Positions 9,046 to 18,600 of a stretch of DNA of 64,000 nucleotides are shown in pieces. The notes below the pieces were generated by a model, which saw nothing but the letters and a program-made list of their open reading frames with translations, was not told the origin of the DNA and made no database searches. A program made the translations under genes and the position numbers. This DNA comes from Bartonella taylorii (GTDB lineage: Bacteria > Pseudomonadota > Alphaproteobacteria > Rhizobiales > Rhizobiaceae): contig NZ_CP083693.1 of the NCBI RefSeq assembly GCF_023920105.1, positions 575,001 to 639,000 on the forward strand, given 5' to 3'. Positions within the stretch are counted from its first letter, which is position 1, and the number at the start of each line of letters is the position of its first letter.

Positions 9046-9721
9046 CCGTGCACTTTACCAAATCTTCAATAGCCAGTTGTTGATTGTTCTTTGGAATTTT
9101 TTGTTTCTATGCTTTATTTATTGAGTTTTTCCTTTATGAAAAGGCTTTTGTTTTTGCTAAAAATAAAACTATCCTTTTGTATAATTTGTTGATGATAATC
9201 TGCACCTATAAGTTTTGGATGTTTCCATCGAGAGATTCTGCAATAATTTAGTTTATATGTAAAACATCTTTAATGTTAGGAAAGCAGATAAGTTTTTCTA
9301 TTGGAAATCGATGGTTTATAGTTTTTGATATATATAAAGTTTTGTTAAGGGTTATGGCACACTTCTATTTTCATAAAAGTTATCATTACGAATGATACAA
9401 AATAATGTCTCTTTATGGTGCTATTTTTTGAAAGGTGTATAAAAAGCAATATGACGTTTGTAATTGAAAGTTTTTCGTGTGCTTATTACTAATCTTTAGT
9501 ATCTGCAGAAGTAGCTTTTATGAAGGCTATTATTTTTTGAAAGAGATAAATATTTATGTTCTTAGAGGGGTATTGAACGCGTGCTGTTGTTGTATTAAGG
9601 GAAAAATTGGGTTGAAGAGAGTTGGGGATTTCTCTAGATTGTATTTATTTGTAAGTATTATTTACGTTGGGTTACGCGTCTTTTAAGTATTTTTCAGAAG
9701 ATAGGGATAAGTAGTTAGATA

Positions 9722-11032
9722 ATGGCAGAAGCTTTAAAAGTTGGCATTGCCGGTCTTGGTACGGTTGGTACTTCAGTTATTAGAATTCTACGTGAAAAAG
9801 CTAGTGATTTGGCTTGCCAATGTGGACGACCAATCAAAATTGTTGCTGTTAGTGCGCGTGATAAGGGGCGTAATCGTGGCATTGATCTGAGTGATGTGAA
9901 ATGGTTCGATTCACCTGTGGATATGGCTGCTTCTAATGAGATTGATGTTTTTATTGAATTAATTGGTGGTGAATTAAATGTTGTATATGAAGCTGTTAAA
10001 AAGGCGCTTGAAGTGGGACATCATGTTGTTACTGCCAATAAGGCGCTTCTTGCTCGACATGGGGTGGAATTTGCTGTAACTGCAGAAAAAAAAGGTATTT
10101 TTCTTCATTTTGAAGCTGCCATTGGAGGGGGGATTCCTATCATCAAAGCGATGAGGGAATCGCTTGTCGCTAATCGTATATCGCGGATTTATGGCATTCT
10201 CAATGGAACTTGCAATTATATATTAACACGCATGTTTACTGAAGGTCTTTCCTTTAAAGATTGTTTGGCAGATGCGCAGAAACTTGGTTATGCTGAAGCT
10301 AATCCCACTTTTGATATTGGAGGCCATGATACCGCTCATAAATTAGCTTTATTGACAAGTTTGGCATTTGGAACTGCGGTTTCGTTAGATGACGTTTATG
10401 TTGAGGGAATTAGCAATATTTCGCAAATTGATATCTGTGCAGCGGATGAGTTGGGTTATCGGATTAAGCTTTTAGGAGTTGCATTAGAAACCGATTCTGG
10501 AATCGAACAACGTGTTCATCCAACAATGGTACCAACATCATCAATGATTGCGCAGATTCACGGTGTAACGAATGCTCTTTCTATCCAAAGTGATTTATTA
10601 GGTGAATTATTGTTTTCTGGTCCTGGTGCTGGAGGAGCGGCAACAGCATCAGCGGTTATTGGCGATTTGGCTGACATAGCGAAAGCGCGTCCTGGTTTTC
10701 AGTATGCACCTGTTTTAAGAAGTCCTGCATTGGGGCTTTCTCCTCATAAAAAAGCACGTATTTCTCAACATGCAGGTGGTTATTTTATTCGTTTGAATGT
10801 TCATGATCGTGCTGGTGTTTTTGCGGCAGTTGCAAGGCATATGGCTGATAATCACATTTCATTAGAGTCAATTGTTCAAAGGTCTTTTATAGAGAGTCAG
10901 ATTATAAAAACAATCATTTTAATAACGCATGAAACAACGGAAGTGAATGTACGACAAGCACTTGCAGCAATTGAAAAAGATGGTCATCTTGTTGCAAAAT
11001 CTCAATTTATTCGTATCGAACCTATGGCGTAG
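9722..11032 (+). CDS. hom: Homoserine dehydrogenase
   Basis: This enzyme reduces aspartate semialdehyde to homoserine with NAD(P)H, a step towards threonine and methionine. The 436-residue protein has an N-terminal Rossmann fold (VGIAGLGTVGTSVI, residues 7-20), a catalytic domain with GILNGTCNYILTRM, and a C-terminal ACT domain starting near residue 355 (YFIRLNVHDRAGVFAAVARH). This ACT-containing form is usually feedback-inhibited by threonine. ATG 9722 follows AGGGATAAG. glpX follows 150 bases downstream, a neighbour pair conserved in rhizobial genomes, where recJ often comes third; here recJ is not next. Confidence 0.96.
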   Translation: MAEALKVGIAGLGTVGTSVIRILREKASDLACQCGRPIKIVAVSARDKGRNRGIDLSDVKWFDSPVDMAASNEIDVFIELIGGELNVVYEAVKKALEVGHHVVTANKALLARHGVEFAVTAEKKGIFLHFEAAIGGGIPIIKAMRESLVANRISRIYGILNGTCNYILTRMFTEGLSFKDCLADAQKLGYAEANPTFDIGGHDTAHKLALLTSLAFGTAVSLDDVYVEGISNISQIDICAADELGYRIKLLGVALETDSGIEQRVHPTMVPTSSMIAQIHGVTNALSIQSDLLGELLFSGPGAGGAATASAVIGDLADIAKARPGFQYAPVLRSPALGLSPHKKARISQHAGGYFIRLNVHDRAGVFAAVARHMADNHISLESIVQRSFIESQIIKTIILITHETTEVNVRQALAAIEKDGHLVAKSQFIRIEPMA

Positions 11033-11181
11033 AATTGATAATTTGATTTATAATAGTAAGGGGAGAAGCTTGAATACTTTTTTCTCTTGTGGAAAGTTCT
11101 TATCTTTGTCAAAAGCTTTCTTCTTAATACTTAGCAATAAATGCTAGTTTCTGCTAGCACTCATTCGGTAGGATTTTTCAT

Positions 11182-12168
11182 ATGCCCACAACCCAGAAAA
11201 TTTTAAATGGACTTGATCGTATTTTAACACTTGAATTGGTCCGTGTAACTGAACGTGCTGCTGTTGCAGCTGCACGCTGGCGCGGGCGTGGTGATGAAAA
11301 GGCTGCTGATCAAGCTGCTGTAGATGCGATGCGTCGCGAACTTAATCGGTTGCCTATTGATGGTACAGTGGTGATTGGCGAAGGTGAACGTGATGAAGCT
11401 CCTATGCTTTATATTGGAGAGAAAGTAGGTCTTCAAAATGGGTTGGCAATTGATATTGCACTTGATCCACTTGAGGGCACAACGATTTGTGCTAAAAATC
11501 TTGCTAATTCCCTAGCGGTGGTTGCAATTGCTAAAAAAGGTAATTTACTTTATGCCCCTGATGTTTATATGGAAAAAATTGCTATTGGTCCTGGTTATCC
11601 AAAGGGGATTGTTGATATAGATGCCTCTCCTACGGATAATATTCACGCTCTTGCAAAGGCTAAGGGAGTTGCGGTTAATCAGGTAACTGTTTGTATTATG
11701 GATCGTCTTCGCCATGAAAAACTAATTAATGAAGTGCGAACAACGGGGGCGTCAATTCGTTTAATTGGTGATGGAGATGTTGCTGCCGTTATTGATACAA
11801 CTCATCCAGATGAAACGGGTATTGATATCTACATGGGGATTGGGGGAGCACCAGAGGGCGTGCTAGCGGCTGCAGCTTTACGCTGTATTGGTGGGCAGAT
11901 GCAAGGACGTTTGCAGCTTGATACAGAAGAAAAAATTGTACGTGCGGCCAAAATGGGAATCGATAATCCCAATAAAGTTTATACAATGGAAGAACTGGCA
12001 AAGGGTGATGTGTTGTTTTCTGCAACGGGTGTAACGGATGGCAATATGCTTTCTGGTGTTAAATTTACTCCTCGTTATATCCAGACGGAAACTCTTGTGA
12101 TGCGTTCACATACCGGTACAATCCGTAATATTAAAGCACAGCATAGGGATTATTCAAAATTTGATTAA
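11182..12168 (+). CDS. glpX: Fructose-1,6-bisphosphatase, class II (GlpX)
   Basis: It would hydrolyse fructose-1,6-bisphosphate to fructose-6-phosphate in gluconeogenesis. The length of 328 residues is normal for GlpX. The metal and phosphate-binding elements are present: VVIGEGERDEAPML early on, IDIALDPLEGTTICAKN with the lithium-sensitive phosphatase-type D-P-x-E-G-T motif, and YMGIGGAPEGVLAAAALRC. ATG 11182 follows GGTAGGA. It sits downstream of hom and converges with ilvE; a hairpin in the gap probably ends both transcripts. A second class of FBPase cannot be excluded elsewhere in the genome. Confidence 0.95.
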   Translation: MPTTQKILNGLDRILTLELVRVTERAAVAAARWRGRGDEKAADQAAVDAMRRELNRLPIDGTVVIGEGERDEAPMLYIGEKVGLQNGLAIDIALDPLEGTTICAKNLANSLAVVAIAKKGNLLYAPDVYMEKIAIGPGYPKGIVDIDASPTDNIHALAKAKGVAVNQVTVCIMDRLRHEKLINEVRTTGASIRLIGDGDVAAVIDTTHPDETGIDIYMGIGGAPEGVLAAAALRCIGGQMQGRLQLDTEEKIVRAAKMGIDNPNKVYTMEELAKGDVLFSATGVTDGNMLSGVKFTPRYIQTETLVMRSHTGTIRNIKAQHRDYSKFD

Positions 12169-12220
12169 TGCTTTTTTCTGTCGTAGTTACTTAAGAAATA
12201 AAAGAATATCGTTGAAAGTG

Positions 12221-12258
12221 TGCTTCCATAAAAACTTTAAGAGGACTTTATGGAAGCA
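12221..12258. terminator. Bidirectional hairpin between glpX and ilvE
   Basis: TGCTTCCATAAA (12221-12232) pairs perfectly over 12 bases with TTTATGGAAGCA (12247-12258), leaving a 14-base loop. It lies in the convergent gap, so it can serve both strands. Flanking T-tracts are weak. Confidence 0.55.
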
Positions 12259-12288
12259 TTGATGATAGTTTAGAAATATCTTTTATTG

Positions 12289-13395
12289 TTATGAGAGCTG
12301 GACAGCATGCACCCAGCCATTTTTATCTTCTATATTGCCTCTTTGAAGGTCAACCAGTTGGGTGCGAAGTTGTTTTGTGATCTCACCAATCATTTCATTT
12401 CCAATAACGAACTCGCCACCTTTGTATTTGAAACGGCCAATTGATGTAATAACGGCTGCTGTACCACAGGCAAAGACTTCTTTAAGGTGACCACTTCGTG
12501 CATCTTCCTTGAGCGCTTCAAAAGAATAAGCACGCTCTTCTATTGTTAATCCCATTTGTTGTGCTAACTGTAAAATTGAATGACGTGTTATTCCTGGAAG
12601 GATAGTGCCATTAAGTGCAGGTGTTACAAGTGTATTATTTGCCATAATAAAGCAAACATTCATGCCGCCGAGTTCTTCAATCCACTTATGTTCAAGCATA
12701 TCAAGAAAAAGTACTTGGCTACAATTATTTTGTGTTGCACTGTTTTGTGCAAGTAAGCTTGCTGCATAGTTGCCCCCACATTTGGCAGCGCCTGTACCCC
12801 CTGGACCAGCACGGCTATAATCTGTTTCGATCCATACGCTAACAGATTTTTCTTCTCCTTTAAAATATGATCCAACAGGAGATGCTATGATACAGAAAAT
12901 ATATTCTTCAGAAGGGCGAACTCCCAAAAAGCTTTCATTGCCAAACATGAATGGGCGTATGTAAAGGCTTGCATTTGGAAGATCAGAAACCCATTTTTGA
13001 TCGATTTTTACCAATTGATGGACTGCATTCAAAAAGATATCCTGTGGTAATTCCGGCATAGCTAAACGCTTCGCCGATTCTATAAAGCGTTGTGCATTGG
13101 CATCAGGGCGGAATAACAAAATGCGTCTATCTTTTGCACGATATGCTTTTAACCCCTCAAAAATTTCCTGCCCATAATGCAAAACGGTACTTGCTGGGTT
13201 AATCTCTAAAGGTTTGTATGGAGAAATAACGGCGTTATGCCAACCTTTGGGTTTAGACCATTGGATGGTACACATGTGATCTGTAAAAAATTGACCAAAA
13301 CCAGGACTTTTTAGAATTTCTTCACGGTTCCCGTCTGACAGAGGTGATGGGTGCTTTTCTATTGTAAACGGAAGCGGTGATGTAGGAGATTTCAT
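12289..13395 (-). CDS. ilvE: Branched-chain amino acid aminotransferase
   Basis: A PLP enzyme that exchanges the amino group between glutamate and the 2-oxo acids of Leu, Ile and Val. At 368 residues it belongs to the longer, eukaryotic-like BCAT group rather than the roughly 310-residue E. coli type. The PLP-binding lysine is K205 in GTGAAKCGGNYAASL. Substrate and cofactor segments include LHYGQEIFEGLKAYR and GTILPGITRHSILQLA. The start MKSPTSPLPF is at ATG 13395, preceded by AAAAGG. It is a single-gene unit convergent with glpX. A catabolic as well as a biosynthetic role is possible. Confidence 0.94.
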   Translation of the reverse strand: MKSPTSPLPFTIEKHPSPLSDGNREEILKSPGFGQFFTDHMCTIQWSKPKGWHNAVISPYKPLEINPASTVLHYGQEIFEGLKAYRAKDRRILLFRPDANAQRFIESAKRLAMPELPQDIFLNAVHQLVKIDQKWVSDLPNASLYIRPFMFGNESFLGVRPSEEYIFCIIASPVGSYFKGEEKSVSVWIETDYSRAGPGGTGAAKCGGNYAASLLAQNSATQNNCSQVLFLDMLEHKWIEELGGMNVCFIMANNTLVTPALNGTILPGITRHSILQLAQQMGLTIEERAYSFEALKEDARSGHLKEVFACGTAAVITSIGRFKYKGGEFVIGNEMIGEITKQLRTQLVDLQRGNIEDKNGWVHAVQLS

Positions 13396-13695
13396 AAGTA
13401 AAACCTTTTGGGATGTGCTCTATTTCTACGTGTTTTTTTATTATAAAAATAATGAGATACATTTATTACAACTTTATTACTAGTGAGTCATTTATGTCAA
13501 TGACCTTATTATAGAATTAAAAGGAAGGGCTCTTAAGAGATATTTTTGTTTCTGTTTTATAATCCTTCTTTTCAATTTTATCATGTAATCTGGAACCTTT
13601 ATACATAGTTATCGTTTTTCAAAATAAGTGTCTGAATAATTTAAAACGCATATCTTATAGCTTAAAGGCAGGGGGATTGAGAAAAGGAACTTACT
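13396..13695. other. Divergent spacer between ilvE and a small membrane protein gene
   Basis: Three hundred AT-rich bases that must hold the two divergent promoters. I see no strongly conserved promoter or operator. An AAAGGAA ribosome site precedes the start at 13696. Confidence 0.5.
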
Positions 13696-14004
13696 ATGAT
13701 TGATAGAAATTACCACACATACGAGGAACGTATAGCTGCAGAAAAGAAAGATCGTGAACAGCGTAATTCGATTGGTAAAGGTATTCTTGCTATTCTTCTT
13801 GGACTTTTTATTATCTGGTTTATTTTTGGTTTTTTAGGATCTTTTTTTGAAAAATCTCCTGAGCGTATCTCTCACTATAATAGTACAGAATCAAATCAAA
13901 TGATAACAAGTCCGAGGAAAGATTTAAATCCAACATCTCCAGTACCTTATACCTATAAGGGTACGGGTTCACCTTTAACTCATGAACAAAACTCTTCAGA
14001 GTAA
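13696..14004 (+). CDS. Small single-pass membrane protein, unknown function
   Basis: A 102-residue protein I do not recognise. The charged N-terminal 25 residues are followed by one strong hydrophobic segment, about residues 30-52 (ILAILLGLFIIWFIFGFLG), and then a polar, serine- and proline-rich tail of about 50 residues. That pattern suggests a single inner-membrane anchor with the tail on one side. ATG 13696 has a good AAAGGAA ribosome site, which supports real translation. It is alone on its strand and converges with the SPOR-domain gene; a shared hairpin lies between them. Confidence 0.65.
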   Translation: MIDRNYHTYEERIAAEKKDREQRNSIGKGILAILLGLFIIWFIFGFLGSFFEKSPERISHYNSTESNQMITSPRKDLNPTSPVPYTYKGTGSPLTHEQNSSE

Positions 14005-14120
14005 AGAATCTAATCTAGTATGGATTAAGGAATAAAATTACTTCACGTGTATGAGATAGAAAAATATAATAGGATTTTAACTCCTGAAGTTAATCAATAA
14101 GTTAATTAAATGGCAACACA

Positions 14121-14163
14121 ATAAATAGTGCAGCGGTTTTAAAAGCCGTCGCATTATTTATTT
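14121..14163. terminator. Bidirectional terminator hairpin before the SPOR gene end
   Basis: A long stem combines AATAAATA with TATTTATT on the outside and GCAGCGGTTTT with AAAAGCCGTCGC inside. The GC-rich core is flanked by A- and T-rich arms, so it can act on both strands. It lies right at the stop codon of the minus-strand SPOR gene and about 120 bases after the small plus-strand gene. Confidence 0.55.
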
Positions 14164-16654
14164 AGCGTGTAATGAAACAACTTCCTCCAGAATTTTTTAT
14201 GTTTTCACAAAGGTTTATGGCGTCATTGCGATTTTGCGTTTGAATACGAACACGATAATAGATTCCTTTTCCTGGTATGAGAGCAGACTGAATATTTAAA
14301 GGACGAGTGCCGATAAGGAATCCAAATCTGGACTTCATGTTTTTCAAAGAATCTCTAGCTAGTGCTTGGGTTGGTTGGGATGCAAGTTGTACGTAATAAC
14401 TTTCTGAATTTTGTGTGGCTACTTGGCTTGATGATGTTGGGTGAGAAGCAGCATGTGTTTGTGGTTCTAAACTTCTCTCTGCATGCGAAGGAAGTGGTAT
14501 AACTTTTCCTTTAATACTAGAGGTAGAAGTATTCTCAGCTATTATTTTATCAATATCCCTCATGAGATTATCTTCTGTTGCTTTGTTATTTATATCGGAA
14601 TCGTGCGAAGAAACAGGGGGAGAGTCTTGAAATTTCTCTACAATAGTTTGATCAGTTGTTTCTTCTGTTTCATAAGAATTTTTTTTCTCTGTGTGATGCA
14701 TTGGCGCCAGTACAACTGTGCCATCTTGGTTTACAATAACAGTCTGTACTTCTCGCGTTGGAATGGTGTGATTGATGGCTTCTGTCACGGCATCTTCAAC
14801 GTCAGATTCATTAAGAGAAGAGGATGAAAAACTCGTAGATTCCTGTTGGTTTAATTCTGCTAACTTTTCAGGTTGTTCAGAATTATCAATAAGAGATTGT
14901 TGCATGTTTTCTTGTTTTTCATTTTCTTCAGTTGTTTGTTTATAAATATCTAAATTATGTCCAACATCATTCTTCGTTTCAGTTGTTTCGTGTTTGAATT
15001 TGAAGGGCGTATTATCAGCATGGATAATGGGTGTGTTTTCATTTTTTGATGGCATAAAAAAGTAGGAATAACCGGCAAAGCCAATTGCTATTAAGATAAG
15101 AAGAACAACACTTTTTGTAAGAGTTTTGCCAACAATAAAACTTTTTAAAGGAGGAGTGGCTGATATATGGGTAGGGATTTTATTTGCAGCTTTGTATAAA
15201 GAATCCTCGGGAAAAGAGGAGGAGTCATATCTCATATTGTCGGCGGGAAAATAGTTAGCATTTTGATCTTGAGAATTTGTATATGCATCGTCTTTTGGAT
15301 TTTGCATGGTTTGATGAAAGATTTCATTGAGGACTTCATTTTGCTGTTGTTGTTGCGAAAAATCCGCTTCTGTAATATTTCCTACATTGAATACATCAGC
15401 AAACTCTTCTTTTAAATTATCTGTTGGTACATCATATTCTGGGGCTTCATACGGGACTTCAGGAACCATAATTGGTCCAGTTTTTTCTACGATTTCCTCT
15501 GCAAATCTATAAGTATCGACATTTGGAGGGGGGGTATCCCTGTGTGTGTAGTTATGAGAAAAAAAACTATCCTTTTGTATTGTACGAGGGATTTCTGAGG
15601 AAGGACGTATACTATTTAAATTGTTTTGATCAGAGATATTTTGAGCATTATTGATGTATTGGGCTTGTGCTTCACGATATTCTGGAATTTCTGCAGCATA
15701 AACTTCTTGTTCTAAGAATTTTTCTTCGTAAGACTGCGGATAATCGGTAGTATGGCTTTTTTGCGAAAAGCTTTTTAAATCAGATTGTTTGTCGATGTAT
15801 GTTGAATCTAAAGATAATGGGAAATTACTTGCTGGTTCATTTCTTGCGGTGTTCTTTCTCTCTGAAATAATATCAGAAGGTGAGAAAAATATGTTTGTAT
15901 CCGTAGAAGGGAGAGGAACATCAGTATAATATTCTTTAACCCAATTTTGTTGATCATTTGAAACTTTAGATGGAGGGTTTACAGGAGTGTCGTGGAAGCT
16001 TTGATTATCGTCATAATTTCGTTGTATATTAGGAGTATCTGCTTGTTGTGAGGCTGTTTGTGAAAAACGGTCGGATTGTTCAGCCGGTTCTGTAGTGACA
16101 CCTTTATTATTGCGTTTATCAGTTTCATCAAAAAAGAATTTTTCTGATTGTATACTAAAATCGCTTTCTTCAAAAAAAGGATCGCTACTGATTGGTGTAG
16201 CACTATTTTGAGGTGATTGATTCTTTTGAATAGGTAATGGGGAAAGTGAGTCTAAAATTTTTTCCTCATCATGACTTATAGGTAAAGAATGTGCTTCTTC
16301 AGACAAAAAACCACTTTTTTCTCGATAGTTAAAAGAAGTAGTTGGTGTAACGTTTGAAATTTGCTCATTGGTGACTGTGCGTAAATTCTGTTGCTTTTTT
16401 TGATCATCAAATGGCAAGTCATGCGTTAAACTATTTTCAAGCTCTGTTTCTAGAAAGGATAAATCAAAGTCGTCATCATGAGATGAAGTTTTAGGGGGAT
16501 GAGGTACTGATCGATCAGTTTGTAAAGAAGATTGATCGTTTTGGTTTTCGTTTTGTTTGTACGGATGAAAAATTCGTGTAAGCCTCTCTAAAGGATCATG
16601 GTGTTCATGAACTTTTTTCATTTCGTGCGGATTTTTGCGATCGTTATCGCTCAT
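14162..16654 (-). CDS. SPOR-domain membrane protein
   Basis: A protein of 830 residues with three parts. Residues 1 to about 510 are polar, low-complexity and rich in Ser, Gln, Asn and Asp, probably disordered and cytoplasmic. One membrane segment follows near residues 512-532 (VVLLILIAIGFAGYSYFFMP). The periplasmic part ends in a SPOR domain (about 750-830, from YYVQLASQPTQALARDSLKN). SPOR domains bind denuded glycan strands at division sites, so a role in division or envelope upkeep is likely. ATG 16654 (MSDNDRKN) is preferred over an in-frame ATG at 16690 because GAGAAAAGCT precedes it. The position after argS and dgt is conserved in alphaproteobacteria. The cytoplasmic part is unusually long. 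Confidence 0.85.
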   Translation of the reverse strand: MSDNDRKNPHEMKKVHEHHDPLERLTRIFHPYKQNENQNDQSSLQTDRSVPHPPKTSSHDDDFDLSFLETELENSLTHDLPFDDQKKQQNLRTVTNEQISNVTPTTSFNYREKSGFLSEEAHSLPISHDEEKILDSLSPLPIQKNQSPQNSATPISSDPFFEESDFSIQSEKFFFDETDKRNNKGVTTEPAEQSDRFSQTASQQADTPNIQRNYDDNQSFHDTPVNPPSKVSNDQQNWVKEYYTDVPLPSTDTNIFFSPSDIISERKNTARNEPASNFPLSLDSTYIDKQSDLKSFSQKSHTTDYPQSYEEKFLEQEVYAAEIPEYREAQAQYINNAQNISDQNNLNSIRPSSEIPRTIQKDSFFSHNYTHRDTPPPNVDTYRFAEEIVEKTGPIMVPEVPYEAPEYDVPTDNLKEEFADVFNVGNITEADFSQQQQQNEVLNEIFHQTMQNPKDDAYTNSQDQNANYFPADNMRYDSSSFPEDSLYKAANKIPTHISATPPLKSFIVGKTLTKSVVLLILIAIGFAGYSYFFMPSKNENTPIIHADNTPFKFKHETTETKNDVGHNLDIYKQTTEENEKQENMQQSLIDNSEQPEKLAELNQQESTSFSSSSLNESDVEDAVTEAINHTIPTREVQTVIVNQDGTVVLAPMHHTEKKNSYETEETTDQTIVEKFQDSPPVSSHDSDINNKATEDNLMRDIDKIIAENTSTSSIKGKVIPLPSHAERSLEPQTHAASHPTSSSQVATQNSESYYVQLASQPTQALARDSLKNMKSRFGFLIGTRPLNIQSALIPGKGIYYRVRIQTQNRNDAINLCENIKNSGGSCFITR

Positions 16655-16811
16655 AGCTTTTCTCACATGATGATTTGCATTCGCGTGCAATAAAAAATGG
16701 TTAATTTTAATGTATTATATTTTGAAATTATAAAATTTCCCCCTCCTATGACAAGGATATATGAAAAAGTTTATCAATAAAGTACTTATTTTATGTATTT
16801 AGAGAACTTTT

Positions 16812-18575
16812 TCAACGCATTTCTGTTGATGCTTCTACTCCTACAATTGTAAGCCCTGATGATAAAATATTCATGATAGCTTGTATTAATCCCAGTCTGG
16901 CAAGTGATAGTTCCTTGTCACCGGGCTGAATAAAGCGTAAATGGGGATTGTTACTCCCTTTATTCCAATGAGCATGGAAATTGGAAGCAAGGTCATAGAG
17001 ATAAAACGCCAATCGATGTGGTTCTTTATGAATTACAGCTTGTTCAATGATGCGTGGATATTCAGTAAGTTTGCGTATTAGGGATATTTCATTATCATCT
17101 GTTAATCTATTAAGGTGGAGGATCATTGTGTCTTTTGAGAAATTTTTAATATGAAGGGTTTCTTGCGCTTGACGAAAGACTGAATGACAACGTGCACTTG
17201 CATATTGTACGTAAAAGATGGGATTATCTTTTGATTGTTCTGTTACTTTCGCAAAATCAAAATCAAGAGGTGCTTCACATTTACGGTATAGCATCATAAA
17301 ACGCACAGGGTCACGACCTACTTCTTCCACAACATCACGCAAGGTGACAAATGATCCTGCTCTTTTTGACATGCGCACAGGCTGATCGTTGCGAAAGAGC
17401 CTTACTAATTGACATAAGAAAACACTCAATTTGGCTTTATCGTCAGAAATCGCTTTTGCCATCGCTTCTAGCCGCTTTACATAACCAGCATGATCTGCAC
17501 CTAAAATATAAATCATTTCATCAAAATGACGATTGAATTTATCACGGAAATAAGCAACATCAGCAGCAAAATAAGTGTAAGAACCGTCAGATTTGACTAA
17601 AACACGGTCTTGATCATCTCCAACATCTGTTGAACGGAACAAAGTTTGTTCGCTTGGTTCCCAGTCTTCTGTGTTCTGTCCTTTTGGAGGAGGGAGCTTG
17701 CCCTTGTAAATATAACCATTTAAAGTAAGGTCATTAATTGTGTTACGAATAGCACGCGCATTATCTGCATAAAGCATACGTTCAGAAAAAAAGATATCGT
17801 GATAAATATTAAGAGCAGCCAAATCTTCGCGAATCATTGACATCATTGCATGAATTGCACGCTCTTTCACGATAGCTAAAGCTTCATTTTTATCCATAGT
17901 TAGTAATTTATCGCCAAATTCTTGAACAAGCGATTGTCCCAATGGAATCAAATATTCACCAGGATAGAGTCCTTCTGGAATTTCATTAGTTTTTTGTCCA
18001 AGAGCTTCGCGATAACGCAACAGTACGGAGTGGGCGAGAACTTCAATTTGTTTACCAGCATCATTGATGTAATACTCTTTTGTAATGTTATAGCCGACAA
18101 ATTGTAGCAAATTGCAGAGAACATCCCCAACAACGGCACCTCGGCAATGTCCTACGTGCATCGGTCCTGTCGGATTTGCTGATACATATTCAACATTGAT
18201 GCGTTTTCCCTGTCCTATTGGTATACGACCGTAAGAGATTCCTAATTCAAGCATGGATTTTATTGCATCTTGCCAAAATGATTTTGTAAGCTTGATATTG
18301 ATAAAACCAGGACCGGCTACATCAATACAATCGATAGAGGGATCATTTTTGAGAAGTTCTACGATCTTTTCTGCAAGTGCACGGGGGCTCAGTCCAATAG
18401 ACTTTGCAAGCACCATAGCAGCATTGGTTGATAAATGGCCGTGTGAAGAATCACGTGGGGGGTCAACGGTGATTTTTGATAAATCTAAATATTCTCCATT
18501 TTTTCCTTTTATATCAGATAGTTCAAGTGATTTTTTAATTTTTTTTTCGAAGTTTTTAAAGACATTCATATTCAA
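16812..18575 (-). CDS. argS: Arginyl-tRNA synthetase
   Basis: A class I aminoacyl-tRNA synthetase that charges tRNA-Arg. At 587 residues it matches the family. The HIGH motif appears as HVGH in [18 protein letters not shown], and the KMSKS region as [20 protein letters not shown]. The N-terminal additional domain and the C-terminal DALR anticodon-binding domain (from about residue 465) are complete. ATG 18575 is used. It sits between dgt and the SPOR-domain gene on the same strand, the usual alphaproteobacterial arrangement. Only 25 bases separate it from the dgt stop, so they are likely co-transcribed. Confidence 0.97.
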   Translation of the reverse strand: MNMNVFKNFEKKIKKSLELSDIKGKNGEYLDLSKITVDPPRDSSHGHLSTNAAMVLAKSIGLSPRALAEKIVELLKNDPSIDCIDVAGPGFINIKLTKSFWQDAIKSMLELGISYGRIPIGQGKRINVEYVSANPTGPMHVGHCRGAVVGDVLCNLLQFVGYNITKEYYINDAGKQIEVLAHSVLLRYREALGQKTNEIPEGLYPGEYLIPLGQSLVQEFGDKLLTMDKNEALAIVKERAIHAMMSMIREDLAALNIYHDIFFSERMLYADNARAIRNTINDLTLNGYIYKGKLPPPKGQNTEDWEPSEQTLFRSTDVGDDQDRVLVKSDGSYTYFAADVAYFRDKFNRHFDEMIYILGADHAGYVKRLEAMAKAISDDKAKLSVFLCQLVRLFRNDQPVRMSKRAGSFVTLRDVVEEVGRDPVRFMMLYRKCEAPLDFDFAKVTEQSKDNPIFYVQYASARCHSVFRQAQETLHIKNFSKDTMILHLNRLTDDNEISLIRKLTEYPRIIEQAVIHKEPHRLAFYLYDLASNFHAHWNKGSNNPHLRFIQPGDKELSLARLGLIQAIMNILSSGLTIVGVEASTEMR

Positions 18576-18600
18576 CTTCCATCATGGTATTCAAAAGCAA

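Larger units (their letters stand above)
7336..9721. other. Long gene-poor region containing tRNA-Glu
   Basis: About 2.4 kb with no convincing protein gene apart from the minus-strand tRNA-Glu. It holds a weak 33-codon frame at 7645-7746, an 11-base inverted repeat (8510-8520 with 8580-8590), and a strong terminator-like hairpin at 9009-9045. The 69-codon frame at 9477-9686 lacks a ribosome site and recognisable content. Such spacers are typical of Bartonella genomes and often hold decayed genes or small RNAs. Confidence 0.6.

Noticed and set aside
9477..9686. 69-codon frame before hom
   Set aside because: No ribosome site, odd Cys/Phe-rich composition and no family resemblance; more likely the hom leader region.
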